From Megalobrama amblycephala (taxonomy: Eukaryota; Chordata; Actinopteri; Cypriniformes; Xenocyprididae): DNA of 64,000 bases. The translations under genes were made by a program, and so were the position numbers. Of this stretch, positions 1 to 12,149 are shown one piece after another. Positions within the stretch are counted from its first letter, which is position 1; the number at the start of each line of letters is the position of its first letter. The notes beneath the pieces were generated by a model that ran no database searches, had not been told where the DNA came from, and saw nothing but the letters and a program-made list of their open reading frames with translations. The stretch lies in NCBI RefSeq assembly GCF_018812025.1, contig NC_063063.1:1542001-1606000 (forward strand). Direction: 5' to 3'.

Positions 1-832
1 AATATCTCTAGACAATGTTGATAATGTGGACTAGCCTATTTGTTTCCGCCCTAATGCGAACAGAATCATCAGGCCTTATCCAGTAATATCAATATCAGTG
101 TGTTGGGCTCAACATATCATTGTTGATTCAAAACAAGAGCTCTATTTGACAAGATAACTTCAGGGTCATGGAGGGGGTGTTTAGCGTTTGGCTGTTGCCC
201 TCAGGGTTGTTGTGAGATGTGAACTGCATAGATGAAGGCTGTTCGTTTTTGCATGAAGTGATCGGTCATTGTGGAAGGGAGTATTTGCACACAAACAATC
301 ATAAATACACAACCTTTGCTCAGTCATGTGTATATAGTTCACTTCTGCTTTTATTTGAGACTGAAGTCATGTGTAACATAATCGTGTTATATTAGCGGTT
401 GATTTATTTTTTATTTATTAAATTTTTTGTAGTCATAGCTGATGAAATATCTGCTTTGATTAATGAAGTCGTTCTTGATTTTGTGTTGTGTAAAATTTTC
501 CATTACACTATAATTATTCGAATGCACTAAATGTCAATTCTTGTTTATTACACTATTACTTTTACATTCCACTCAGTTCTGTTTGTTGCCCAGTTAAAGT
601 ACTGATGGAAAATACAAATGGAAAGTCTTTGTGGGCCTTCATAGGTGATGTCATACATGAAACTAACCTCACCATAATTTACTGGAATAGTAAAATTCTG
701 GCCTGATGTTCAAAAAATAATGTGGTCTTCTCTTTGATCATCAAAGATGCTCAGCAACTTTCTGCTAACCCATTATTCCAGGAAATGCTGTATAGCCTAT
801 AGTGGTAATTCACACATCATCTGTGTCTGCAG
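1..832 (+). other. ubtd1: ubtd1 upstream intron (partial)
   Basis: This stretch precedes the splice acceptor of the first ubtd1 exon in the window, so it is most likely the 3' part of intron 1. I see no start exon encoding the short myristoylation-type N-terminus expected for UBTD1, and no repeat that I can classify. The acceptor is the AG at 831-832, after a pyrimidine-containing tract. Confidence 0.6.
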
Positions 833-1060
833 GTCGTAACGAGCCACTGAAGAAAGACAAGCTGAAGTGGAAGAGCGATTACCCAATGACGGAGGGGCAG
901 CTCCGCAGTAAGAGGGATGAGTTCTGGGACACGGCTCCAGCATTTGAGGGCCGCAAGGAGATCTGGGACGCCCTGAAAGCCGCCGCTGTGGCTCTGGAGT
1001 GTAACGATCATGAGCTGGCTCAAGCTATAGTGGACGGAGCCAACATCACGTTGCCACACG
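833..1060 (+). CDS. ubtd1: ubtd1 coding exon (N-terminal UBTD domain)
   Basis: The exon is 228 bp, with acceptor AG at 831-832 and donor GTGAGA from 1061. It starts with the last two bases of a glycine codon and ends with the first base of the next glycine codon, which the following exon completes. The open frame runs past the donor to 1245, but that extension has no family similarity and is intronic. Confidence 0.95.
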
Positions 1061-2813
1061 GTGAGAGTCGATTGGCTGTGATGAAACCAGCTGACGTCTT
1101 TAGAACAGAAATAGGAGAAATTTGGAAGAATGTTCATGCTGCTCTTTTCCATGAATCAAAAAAGCAGCGATGTGGTGATGCCAAGCTTGAAGTACAAAGA
1201 AAGCATCATAAATGTAGTACAAAATTTAAGTTACCAAAGACGTAGCACCTGAAAATAAGTTACACCAGATCAAAATTTTATTATTATTATTATTATTCAG
1301 AAATAATGAAAAAATACTGGTGAAAAACCCCCCAAATGTTTACAAATCATGTATTTTAGTTCCCCTCACACCACAAAAAGTCCTTCAGACTTAAAGGTGT
1401 ATATAGAACAAGAATGAAAATGTAATTATTTAAAAAAAAATTAGTTGCATTCATTATAAATATCTATTTAGAAATTTAAAGTGGAAATTAATTACTTGTG
1501 TGGTAAATGTGATAGATATATATACCCGCCAAATGCGGGTTAAAATTCATTTTGGCGGGTGTTTATAAAAACTTACTAGCCAGTTTGGCCGGTGATGCCC
1601 CCGTTTTATAGCTCGTTCAAAATAACCCGCAAATACATTGCAAAAAAACCCCGACCAACATACAGCAGCCTGTTGGTTATATCGGAGCAATCGTGTAGTG
1701 ATTATATTCACCAACAGAGGGGGCTGTGCAGCTACACTGACACTGCTACACTTGGTCGCGCGTGCGCCGCTACTTCATGAAGAACGTAACCTGGACCAGA
1801 GCAGAGTGCCATTATCATCAGTTATCAAAAGAAACATCGCTATTGGTTTCAACTTTTAAGGTAGTAACATACTAACTATTCATGTTAAATTAAAGTAATA
1901 CGGTTATGTGTTTTATAACAGGGCTTAAACAAGGTGCGGGATTGTTTTGACTATTTAAACGTCCTCAGTCACAAAGCAGCAATTTCCACACACGTCTTAA
2001 CTGTATCACGAGGTGAAGGTACACTCAGATATGAATAAATAAAACAATTATAATAAAATAATAATACACTTGCAACTTACTTAGTGCTTAAAATGAGTTT
2101 GTCATTTCTGTACAGTAGCCTATAAACAGCTCATGAAAATGAAAATATTAAATTCAATAATAAATGTTAAATATATTTAATATTATATAAATATTTGTTA
2201 AATGCCATTTTATTTATCTTATATTTATGTTGTTTTAATGTTGTAATGTGATTTTTCAAAATAGTGTAATACTTTTTTAGTTAGGCTTGGTTAACAGTGT
2301 TATAGTTTTTTGGTGAATTGTATTAAAACCAGACCAAAAGTCCTAATAATAAAATTAAAGTAGTCTCAACTTATTAGGGTTTACAGTGAACAATTAAAAA
2401 ACAAAAACATTCAAAAATGTATTGTCCTCGTTTTTTATTAATAGTTAATAACAAATGAGATTTCTGTGATATTTTGACCACTCAAATAGGAAATGTCCAT
2501 TTCAGAAATCTGGTCACCTTAGCATGTACGCGAAAGAAGAAACAAAACGAGCAATTTCGTGGTGGGAACTAATAATTTTAAAGTTGAGGCAGTAAAGGAC
2601 CATGATGTGATTCAAATGATAGATAGATATATGTGTTTATATGTGTTTTTCATGTCAACAATGTTGATAAAATGATCAAATGCATTCAGTGTCATTATTT
2701 CTCTTATTTTCAATGGGAAAAAAAAAAAATTTGGCTAGTGGAAATTCTGATTGGCTGGTAACTTTAGAAAGTTACCAGCCACAGTGGCTGGTGATCAAAA
2801 AAGTAAATTTAGA

Positions 2814-2859
<46 letters not shown>

Positions 2860-3634
2860 TTTATTTTTTTTAAAAGTATATTAAAATAGAAAACCATTAT
2901 TTTGACCATTATTTAACCATTAGTGTAATAATATTTCACAATTTTACATTTTTTTTCTGTATTTTTAATCAAATAAATGCAGCCTTGATGAGCATAATAG
3001 TCTCATAATAGTCAAAAACATTAAAAATTGTAATATTTGCAAACTGGCACTGTATATTTTATTTTTAAAATACTTTTTTATAAATAATTTGATTAATTCT
3101 ATCAAATAACTATATATATATATATAAATACCTTATTGTCCTCACAACCTGACCCTTATTTTCTTTACTGGCCCAGAGGGGAAGGTTTCACCATAATGAA
3201 GAAGTACGAAGTGCAAATGATAACACACTGATGGTTGTTTATGCTTTTTAGGCTCCCTAACTGAGTGTTATGATGAGCTTGGAAACCGTTACCAGCTACC
3301 GGTGTATTGCCTGGCCCCGCCTGTCAACCTGATCACAGAAAGAAGCGAGGAAGACCTGTCGGACAACCCTGAGCCCCAGACGGCCCAGAAGAAAGAGTTC
3401 CAGCTGAAGGTACGGCTCTCCACCGGCAAAGACCTGCGCCTGAACGCCAGCATGACCGACACCATCGGCCTGCTGAAAAAACAGCTTCAAGCTCAGGAGG
3501 ACATTGACCTGGCCCACCAGCGCTGGTTCTTCTCTGGAAAGCTCCTCACGGACAAGACCCGCCTGCAGGACACCAAGATCCAGAAGGACTTTGTGATCCA
3601 GGTCATCGTGAACCAACCGACACCAAACCACTAG
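833..3634 (+). CDS. ubtd1: ubtd1, ubiquitin domain-containing protein 1 (3' two coding exons)
   Basis: Exons 833-1060 and 3252-3634 join in frame and encode about 202 residues ending in a TAG stop. Vertebrate UBTD1 is about 227 residues, so only the roughly 24 residues of exon 1 are missing. The first exon carries the conserved UBTD N-terminal domain ([36 protein letters not shown]). The second carries the C-terminal ubiquitin-like domain ([36 protein letters not shown]). UBTD1 is preferred over UBTD2 because of RNEPLKK and the sequence of the ubiquitin-like domain. The family is known as a cytosolic partner of UBE2D-class E2 ubiquitin-conjugating enzymes. Teleosts often have a and b copies; I cannot tell which this is. 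Confidence 0.95.
1527..2819. mobile_element. probable degenerate MITE-like element
   Basis: Both ends carry short inverted motifs built on GCC/GGC cores: CCCGCC...GGCGGG and AGCCAGTTTGGCCGG at the left, GGCTGGTAAC and CCAGCCACAGTGGCTGG at the right. The interior has no lasting reading frame. The boundaries are approximate and I cannot name the family. Confidence 0.3.
2819..2857. repeat. (TA)n microsatellite
   Basis: An uninterrupted TA dinucleotide run of about 19 units inside the ubtd1 intron. Confidence 0.95.
3252..3634 (+). CDS. ubtd1: ubtd1 terminal coding exon (ubiquitin-like domain)
   Basis: The exon starts after AG at 3250-3251 and completes the split glycine codon. It reads [18 protein letters not shown] through the ubiquitin-like fold to a TAG at 3632-3634. 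The open frame first found at an internal methionine (3302) is only part of this exon. The antisense frames across it are shadows. Confidence 0.95.
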
Positions 3635-4685
3635 AACCGCAGCAGCTAAAAGATTAAAACATTTTGCACAACAACAACAACAAAAAAAAATGAATCGAGC
3701 AACTTGATCCTGCCGGAGATTTAGATTGAGAAACAAATAAACGGATTGAGCAGAAGTGCCGACGTGAATTTGATAGCGAAGCACACACTGACTATGCATA
3801 TCCTGTAAAGTACCTGCGTGGTGATCTCCCTTTGTAAGATAATCGAACTTGAGCTTCATTTTGCACACTTGAGTATCTTAGAATAGCTGTGCCTTGAAAA
3901 GAAGAGTTATTTTGCTTACGAGGCATGTTCGTTCACTCTCAGTGCGGCCACATGCTTCGTGACGTCTCTGAGCACAACCCTGAACTTTCTATGCAATCTT
4001 AGGCATATCATTATTCAATGTAGCTAATCCACGTTTCAGAGGCCAGTGATGCTTAAAAGGTAAATCGAGTGCACAAAGACACATTAAACTCGCAGTGATG
4101 CATCTTCATCTCCTGGCACTGCCCGCTCTCTGTGCCCATCATCTTGTAGATGAAACCGTATCGCTGCCTCTAAAAGGAAGACTGGACACACTATCACTTT
4201 AATGGCTGTCTGACTTCCTCTGTTCCTCTTTTATAGTGCTGTTATGCTGTAAGCGCTCAGGCTGTGATCAGAGAATATTGCTGATATTTTGAGAGATTAT
4301 ATTCTGTACTATTTCTGCTTTTTTAAACTGTTTAGAGTAAGACTTTTTAATGATTCTTAACCCTTTATCAGTGGCATTACAACAAGCGTCGGCATCCGTA
4401 ACAACAATATCACCATGTGACTCTGCGCACCGGTTAGAAACGGCTCATTACCTCAATGGCGACTGTTCCTCATTAGTCTCCAGAGCACTGGCGTGTTCGT
4501 TGTTCGTCTTTCTTCTCTCACGCTTTTTCCCTCCTGCACATTGGTGTAGATTAGCCTTCATGGACGAGTTAAATCACATTCATTTATCATTGCAAGTTTC
4601 TTTCCTGCTCCAAATTGCGCCAATTGGAGGAATATTCCAGGTTAACTACAAGCTTTTCTAATTCATCTGTATTGTATATTATACT
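3635..4685 (+). other. ubtd1: putative ubtd1 3' UTR and downstream flank
   Basis: Mostly unique, non-repetitive sequence follows the stop. An AATAAA hexamer at 3736-3741 would give a UTR of only about 120 nt. An ATTAAA lies near 4084 and another AATAAA at 4974 falls inside a repeat. I cannot decide which is used. No gene is seen here. Confidence 0.45.
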
Positions 4686-4942
4686 ACAGGGCTGTTGAAT
4701 GCTTGAATCTGATTGGTTGACGAACGTTCTAAGGTTGGGGAAAGTAGTTCCAGGCAGGTTTTGACCGCATTGCAGCTCCATATCACTTCGCCAAATTATT
4801 TTTAAAGGTCCTACAACAGCAAAAGAACCACAAAACCCACAACGACACTGACCAATCAAATAAATATGGTGAATAATAGGATAAAAACAATTATTTGCCA
4901 CCAAATTACGTTTTATTTTGAGGCTGCTCTCTTTCTCCCGCT

Positions 4943-4973
<31 letters not shown>

Positions 4974-5440
4974 AATAAAATAGTTTAACAACTTAAAAGC
5001 TACATGACATTTCTCACTAGCGAGGTTATAACGGCGCTGTTCTTGAAGCAGATAAACTCACAATTTTGCTATTAGTTGCCGAACACTGTTGAGAGACTCA
5101 GGTAATCACATAAGCCTAATCTCTCTCCATAACTGCATTAATAACTGCATTATTCTGCTATTTATGGCTGAAGCCTCCGTTACTCGCTCTAAAATGATGT
5201 TTTGGAACGAGAAACGGAGGTGTGGGATTAGATGCATAAGAAATTAGTCTCCACACAAGCATTTTAAGGACAAAAACCTGACAAATGTTTTGAAATACAA
5301 CATCTGAACAATATTTTGAGGTGTGGTGAATGTAGCATAAGCGGAATAATTGACTCTGGGCTGTTGAATTATTGAGAAATAATGAATTATTAATAGTGCA
5401 TTATTTTTCTAATAATTTAACGGCCCGTTGTTAATTATTC
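4686..5440. mobile_element. MITE-like repeat with a GGGCTGTTGAAT motif near both ends
   Basis: The segment opens with AGGGCTGTTGAATGCTTGA and carries GGGCTGTTGAATTATTGAG again near 5360. A CA microsatellite (4943-4968) lies within it. Part of the segment (5221-5345) is closely similar to 14670-14790, which shows that it is dispersed. It does not encode a protein. Confidence 0.45.
4943..4968. repeat. (CA)n microsatellite
   Basis: A CA dinucleotide run of about 13 units within the preceding repeat. Confidence 0.9.
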
Positions 5441-5515
5441 CTTAAGTAAACTACCACTTGCAGTGTAAGTCTGTGTGGTGTTTGCTTTGGTAATCGACAA
5501 TATGCAGTAGCTTAA

Positions 5516-7330
5516 AGGGATAATTCGCAACACAATGTATATTCTTACATTCGCTCACTCATGTTCTACACCTGTACGACTTCTGTGACACACAAGATAT
5601 TTTGAAAATGTTGGTCCAGTGTTTCACAAAAGTCTTAATTGTGAGATTAAAAAGTGAAATTAAGTCAAAAATTGAGATTTCAGACAAAAGTTTGACTTAT
5701 GACATCTCAATTTTGACTTGGTATGTCATAATTTTTACTATATCACAATTAACAAAATTGAGTCACAAGTTGGCATTTTTGTCAAAATTCTCAATTTTCA
5801 CTATTTTTTTCTCAATTATGACGTGTGAAACATAAGATTTCAATTTTGACTTATGTCATAATCTTTACTCACAATTGTCAAAATTGAGTCATAAATTGGC
5901 ATTTTTTTGTCAATTCTCAATTTTCACTAATTAGTTTTTTTCTCAATTATGATGGGTGAAACATAACATCAATTTTGACTGTCATAATTTTTACTATCTC
6001 ACACTTTTTCAAAATTGAGAGTCATAAGACATTTTTCTCAAAATTCTCAATTTTCACTAATTAGTTTTTTTCTCAATTATGATGGGTGAAACATCTCAAT
6101 TTTGACATAGTATGTCATAATTTTCATAATTAGTAATCACAATTATTCAAAATTGAGTCATAAGTTGACAATTTTGTCAGAATTGTTTTTTACTGGTAAT
6201 TTAGCTGTTTATCTAAATTATGATTTCAATTTTGACAATATTTCATAATTTTTTGCTATCTCAAACGTGTCAAAATCGAGTTGACATTTTTGTCAGAATT
6301 CTCAATTTTGACTGATAATTTAGCTTTTTATCTCAACATGTGAAACATAACATTTTAATTTTGACTATTTCATAATCTTTACTATCATAATTGTCAAAGT
6401 TGAGTCATAAGTTGACAATTTTTATCAGAATTGTTAATTTTGACCAATAATTTAGCTTTATCTCATTTATGATGTGTGAAACATAACATCAATTTTTACT
6501 TAGTATGTCATAAATTTTACTATCTCACAATTCTCAAAATTGAGTCATAAGTTGACATTTTTGTCAGAATTCTCAATTTTCACAAATTAGTTTTTTTCTC
6601 AATTATGATGGGTGAAACGTCTCAATTTTGAATTAGTGTGTCATAATTTTCATAATTAGTAATCACAATTGAGTCAAAGTTGACATTTTTGTCAGAATTC
6701 TTTTTTACTGGTAATTTAGCTATTTATCTAAATTATGACATGAAACATTTCAATTTTGACAATATTTCATAATTTTTACTATCTTAAACTTGTCAAAAAT
6801 AAGTCAGAAGTTGACATTTTTTATCAGAATTATCAATTTTGACTAATTTAGCTTTTTATCTCAACGTATGAAACATTTCAATTTTGACAGGATTTCATAA
6901 TCTTTACTATCATAATTATCAAAAATGAGTCATAAGTTGACATCTTTTGTCAGAATTGTTAATTTTGACTAATAATTTAGTTTTTGATCTCAATTATGAT
7001 GTGTGATACACAACATATCAGTATGTCATAATTTTTACTATCACAATTTTTCAAAATTAAGTCATAAGTTGACTTTTTTTTTTTTAATCAGAATTCTCAA
7101 TTTCGACTTTTTCCATAACTTTTTATCTCAAAATAAATTCTATTTTTTGATTTTTTTTTTCATCCATAAAATGAAAGTCAGTGGGGTCTAATGTTGCTTT
7201 GGACCCCATCGACTGTCATTATATGGACATAAAACATTATATATAGCATCTTTTGTGTTTTGCAGAACAAAGAAAGTCACAGGTTTTGAACACGAGGGTG
7301 AGTAAACGATGACACTTTTCATTTTTGCAT
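5516..7330. mobile_element. foldback element with internal tandem array of about 130-bp units
   Basis: The left end (about 5516-5600) and right end (about 7140-7330) resemble inverted copies of a teleost terminal sequence: AAAGGGATAATTCGC and CTCACTCATGTT at the left, GAGGGTGAGTAAACGATGAC at the right. Between them lie roughly 11 diverged units of about 130 bp. Each unit has a GTGAAACAT-like core, CAATTTTGAC, TGTCATAATTTT, and the complement GTCAAAATTGAGTCATAAG, so a unit can fold on itself. The period comes from the GTGAAACAT spacing (near 5826, 5954, 6084, 6342, 6475, 6613). There is no protein coding. Confidence 0.6.
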
Positions 7331-8055
7331 AAACTAACCTGGAATATTCCTACGCAGCGTAAAGCATGTACCCCTGTGGGAACAACACGTCATCGAGTGC
7401 GGTGATTTACATGCTCTGATAAGAGAGAAACGGTACACAATAGCGCTGTGTACTCCTTAAATCCCGCATACTTTGCTAGTTTTTTCCCAGGTTGAGCTGT
7501 GTGACCTCCGGCTGTCTGGATAAACCTCCTGGCCTTCGTCAGCACAATCTGAAACCCTTATGCTGTGACAACACACGCTGTTGCTGCTAATGATAGACAC
7601 CTCGATGTTTATTCTCTCATTGGCATTCGCTTCAGTAAAAAACATTGCTAGACTTTTGTTAGTATAATATTCAAAATTAAATGGAAATAGACAAAGTTAT
7701 AAGATAATTAAAACGGTTATAGTGACAGTACTGTGTTCATCAACATGTTTTACATTCGTGTGCTGATTATTATGATCATAATGGTTTTTAGAGGGACTTT
7801 GCTGTTATTTTTTCTAGGCCACACAATTCTCCTGCATTCACACAGTTGAAATGTTTCACTAGATGTTTCTTTATGTATTGTTTGTTATCTTTGAATGTAT
7901 GTGTTGTATGTATAATGTGTCTCATGACAAGAAGTTTCCAGATTTGACTGAGGAAGCTGTTAGGAAGCCATACATCTTTTTCAGGAGACTCCCTTTGGAT
8001 GTTTGTCTTTCAAATCACAGATTGCAAGAAGCCATTACGCTGTACTCAAGCCTGC
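7331..8055. other. no gene recognised
   Basis: A stretch of apparently unique intergenic sequence. The longest frame (62 codons, - strand) has no recognisable domain. I see nothing to annotate. Confidence 0.6.
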
Positions 8056-8820
8056 TGTGGGCCTGTGGGTATGGAAGCCCATTTCTGCCACATAAGAAGA
8101 AAAAAAAATCACGCTTTGGTAAATAATAATTATATAAAAACATGTCAAATTTATGTGGAAGCTTGTTTCCACTACTGCATAAACGATAAAAAAGGTAATT
8201 GCAACTTTTTATATCACAATTCTGACTTTTTTTCTCAAAATTTAGTGATTATAACTTGCAATTGTGAGTTTATAAAAGTCAGAATTGTGATATAAAGTCA
8301 CAATTTATAAAGTTATCACAATTGTGACTTTATATCATGCAATTCTGAGAAAAAAGATTTTCAAGAATTTTCTGTATCAACTCAGAATTGAGTTTATATC
8401 TCGCAATTCTGACTATAACATGCTATTGCGACTTTATATCACAATTCTAAGGGGGGAAAAAGTCAATTTCGAGATGTAAACACAATTGTGAGGAAAAAAG
8501 TTGCAATTGTCATTATTCACCATTATTCTATGGTGGAAACAATTTTGCATAAATTTGAGATACAAAGTCATAAAATTGAGATTAGAACATCACAATTCTG
8601 AAATAAGTCATTGAGAAGCTCATAATTTCAACTATTCATACTGTCAATTTTGAATTTGTCAGTTTTGACCTTTTCGTTGACTTTTTAAATCATATAATCT
8701 TGACTTTTTATGTCAATTTCAACTTTTTACCTCATTATTATGACTTGGTGTCTCATAATTGGGAGATTTTAATATTTTTATCTCATAATTATGATTTTTT
8801 TCCCCCTCATGTGTCAGAAA
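8056..8820. mobile_element. foldback repeat with short-period AT array
   Basis: The segment contains GGAAGCTTGTTTCCACTAC...AAAAAAGGTAATTGCAAC at the left and TTGCAATTGTCATT...ATGGTGGAAAC in inverted form near 8500-8545. The interior repeats CACAATTCTGAC / TTTATATC-type words. It is related to the larger element at 32080-33525, which shares GGAAGCTTG and AAAAAAGGTAATTG. Boundaries are approximate. Confidence 0.5.
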
Positions 8821-9400
8821 CGGATCTCCATATGTGCGTGTCCCACCTACAAAATACATGAACTTTCATAAACCTTTAATAGGAATTCATGTGAATTTCT
8901 TCATAGATTAATATCTGTATATTAAGAGATAAAATGTGTGAAATTCTTACTTAAATGTGCTTACGGCCTGTTTCACAAAAGTTATGTATGATTTACAAGG
9001 TAATTTGTTTTTCAGATGTTTTAGTTGTCAATTAAAATGACAGCTGGAAAAGCTCAGATCTGTTTTCTGTGCTACAAGTGTTTTTATGACTTATTAGTCT
9101 GACCTTAACTGTAAATAAAGTTATTATTTTTAAGTCAGCAGAAAGGGTTAATTGCCCGTCGTCTGCGGGCGGGAATGTTGATGTGGTTAAAGAAGCCATG
9201 TTTTGTACCTCTCACTGTAAAAAGAGGTTTAAATTTAAAGAATGTATAGGTTATGAATTTTAATACTAACTGATGTACTGATGCATATTCAGCATTTGTC
9301 TTAAAGTGGATTCTGATTGGCTGTCAATGTATTTAATATTCTGAATGTGATTCCACTGATATTCTTTCTCTGTGCCATTATCGTTATTGCTGTTGTGTGA
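8821..9400. other. no gene recognised
   Basis: AT-rich intergenic sequence without a useful reading frame. A short stretch near 8990 resembles decayed copies of other repeats, but I cannot assign it. Confidence 0.5.
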
Positions 9401-10070
9401 TCTTTGCTATTCTCATAGAATTATAACGATTATTAAAACTTTTATCAATATAGTTACTCATCTCTGGACCTGCTAGAATTTATTAATAAGTATAATAAGA
9501 AAAAATAAGTTTTGGCAAAAACTTACACTTTTTCTAAAACACTTTATATTTTACACCAGATATTCAATACAATCTTAAGTTAAATATAAAATTATTATTA
9601 AATTAAATATTACATTTCGTATATATATAATAGCTGCAATGTGGGCTTAGCTATTCTCATAGAATTAGGAGGTTTATTATAACTCGATCGTTATATTTAG
9701 TTATCTCTGGACCTCTTAGCGCGCATATATATATATATATATATGTATATATAAATATATATAACATAAATATACTGTATATAGTTCTTAGAAATGTTCT
9801 TTTTTTTTACTTTGTTTCATATAATTCTGAAAAACTTACTATTTTCAAAAGAATTTTTTTTTTTTTACAAATATCAAGATATTCAATATAATTTTGTTAA
9901 ATATGAAATTATTATTAAATTAAATGATATATATATAATAGCTATGATATGGGCTTCGGTATTTTAGTAGAATTAGAACAATTACTAAAACTTTATCATT
10001 TAGTCATCTCTGGACCTAGAATTTATTAATATATGTATTATACAATACATAAATTGTATCTATCTATCTA

Positions 10071-10119
<49 letters not shown>

Positions 10120-11165
10120 TTAGAAATGTCCTTTTTAATTCATGTTTCATAGTTCTGAAAAACTTACTATTTTCAAAATAATTTACAATGTTTTTTTACA
10201 AATATCAAGATATTCAGTAAAATAAGTTAAATAAAAAATGTTATAAATATTAAAGGGGACCTATAATGCCTCTTTAAAAGATGAAATCCCCCACAGATCA
10301 TTTATTATAGCTTGTCAAATTTGCCTCTATTTGGGTGTGAGCGAAAACACGCCGTTTTTGTGTGTGTCCCTTTAAATGCAAACGAGCTGCTGCTCCCGCC
10401 CCCTTTCCAGAAGAGGGCGGAGCTTTAACAGCTCAACAACAACAAAGCCGGAGAATCTCACGCAGCCAAAATGAGGAAAGTGTTCAGCCTTACATTGTTC
10501 AAACCGGAGTCGACACTGATGGAGAGACTCAGGAAGAAGTTACAACTTTTAGACGTTTCTGAATGGTTAGTGGATAAATTGATGTAGTTGCTGTGGAGTT
10601 GATTCAACTCATCCACTAGCATGTGCCGTCATGTTCATCTTTTGTGCAAAACCCATAGAGTCAGAGTCATACACACCAGGCTAACGTTTATGATTGCTAT
10701 CAAATGCTGTGAATGGTCTAATATTTTTTCACTCGGACAGAAACACTCCTTCTTTAGCAATCAAGGGTCAACTTCGGGCTATCCAAGCTAATGAGACTCT
10801 AAATAGTGTTCAGTGCTCGTCTGTGCAGCCGAAGACAGAACAATTAGCATGCTTTGCTCGAATTTTTGCCATGGCATTAGAACTGGTACACACGGCGCCG
10901 TGGGTGGGAGTGAAATCTGAGCGGCTCGTTTTTTCACATGCTTGCAGAGAAAGGTTTGCCAAAAGTTACTGGATTGTCCTTTTTCACGTTTTCTGGGTTG
11001 GTAGATGCACTGGGGACGCCATTATAGCACTTAAACTCAGAAGAAGTCAGATTTTCATAACATGTCCCTTTGAAATTATATATAATAGCTGCGATGTATT
11101 CTCATAGAATTAGAACAATTATTAAAACTTGGTCATTATATTTAGTTATCTCTAGCATTTAACTT
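9400..11165. repeat. diverged tandem repeat, about 310-bp period, interrupted by a MITE
   Basis: Four related blocks share ATTCTCATAGAATTA-like, ATTAAAACTT-like and ATCTCTGGACCT-like words: about 9409-9490, 9632-9720, 9941-10025 and 11081-11160. The first three are about 310 bp apart. The last is displaced by the MITE insertion at 10253-11079. TA microsatellites at 9725-9745 and 10066-10117 lie between blocks. Confidence 0.55.
10253..11079. mobile_element. MITE with GGGGACCTATAATG / CATGTCCC termini
   Basis: The element starts AAGGGGACCTATAATGCC and ends CATAACATGTCCCTTT, an imperfect terminal inverted repeat. It interrupts the tandem repeat around it. A similar left end occurs at 16372 and 48968. 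Reading frames in it, such as the 66-codon one starting at 10362, are translations of the repeat and not a gene. Confidence 0.55.
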
Positions 11166-12140
11166 AAATATAATTTAGTAAATTATATTATTATATATAT
11201 AAACAAGTCGTGGGTGCAGCTCGGTGAGTTTTGTTGTGCACAGAATGTTCTGGTGTAAATGACTGTAATGTGCTCGAGGCTGCTGGGAGTCTGGAACAAA
11301 TGAGGTGTTGCTGGATCCCTGCAGAGAGCTGCCTCTCCTGCCTTCAAAACCGCTGAGTCGCCTTTTAGTCTTCCTTGTTTTGTTTCTGCATCTTGCGGAC
11401 AATTTGACGAGGCTTGAGAAACGGTCGTGCCCTTTGACCTTGGCAGCCACTCTGAAGAAAACCTGCTGCACTTTGGCTTTGAACCGAGAATGTGCCAGTT
11501 TCAGCCACACGGTGGCAGTATTTGCAAATAAATACTCATAGAAGGTGTTTTGATTTAGAAGTAATGTTATTATGTTATTGATGTATTTTGGCATCACACA
11601 CCCTGTTCTACACAGAGAAAACACGCAGGCCTGTTCTTCTGTCCCGACGGACATCGAAAACACTTCCTCTCTCCTGTTGATCTCACCAGAACTTGTGCAA
11701 TATGTTTATAACAGGTAGATTATTGATATTTCCAGATGGTTTTTATTATGATGATGTTTGAGGATGTGACCTCAGCTGACTGAATGAGGCCTTCAAACTC
11801 AGGCATAGAAATCTATAGTTATTGTGACAGATGTGGAGGTTTTCCTGTTCTTAGATGTATAGTTCATTACATAAAGGGATCTTTCAGCATATGGTCAGTT
11901 TGAGACTGTAAGCGGTCTGAGACAAATATGAGTGTCCATGATTTAAAAATAATGTAGTTTAAAACACACCAAGTATTCATGTTGGTTTTAGATGGTTTAG
12001 AAAAACCTTTATATTATTTTTTTTTTAAAAAGTTTACATTTATTGACTCTAAAAATGTTGTGTATTGTAACTATTAGGTAAAAAATATATTTTCCTTGCA
12101 CCTTGAATTCATGTGAGCTAAAATGTTTTAATTACAGTTC
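11166..12140. other. unique intergenic block, no recognised gene
   Basis: From about 11200 to 11670 the base composition is more balanced than in its surroundings, and frames stay open on both strands (162 codons - strand, 78 codons + strand). I find no family match, no clear splice structure and no Kozak-like support, so I do not call a gene. A conserved non-coding element or gene relic is possible. Confidence 0.4.
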
Positions 12141-12149
12141 ACACTTCAC

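Larger units (their letters stand above)
1061..3251 (+). other. ubtd1: ubtd1 intron between the two exons
   Basis: This 2.2-kb AT-rich intron holds a probable degenerate MITE (about 1527-2819) and a TA microsatellite (2819-2857). I see no coding exon or structured RNA in it. The acceptor is AG at 3250-3251. Confidence 0.8.

Noticed and set aside
817..1152. 111-codon - strand frame
   Set aside because: Antisense shadow of the ubtd1 exon at 833-1060.
1061..1245. Continuation of the ubtd1 frame beyond 1060
   Set aside because: It follows a good GTGAGA donor, has no family similarity, and the next exon at 3252 continues the protein exactly.
3296..3868. 190-codon - strand frame
   Set aside because: Antisense shadow of the last ubtd1 exon and its UTR.
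10362..10562. 66-codon + strand frame
   Set aside because: It lies inside the GGGGACCTATAATG MITE and is a translation of the repeat.
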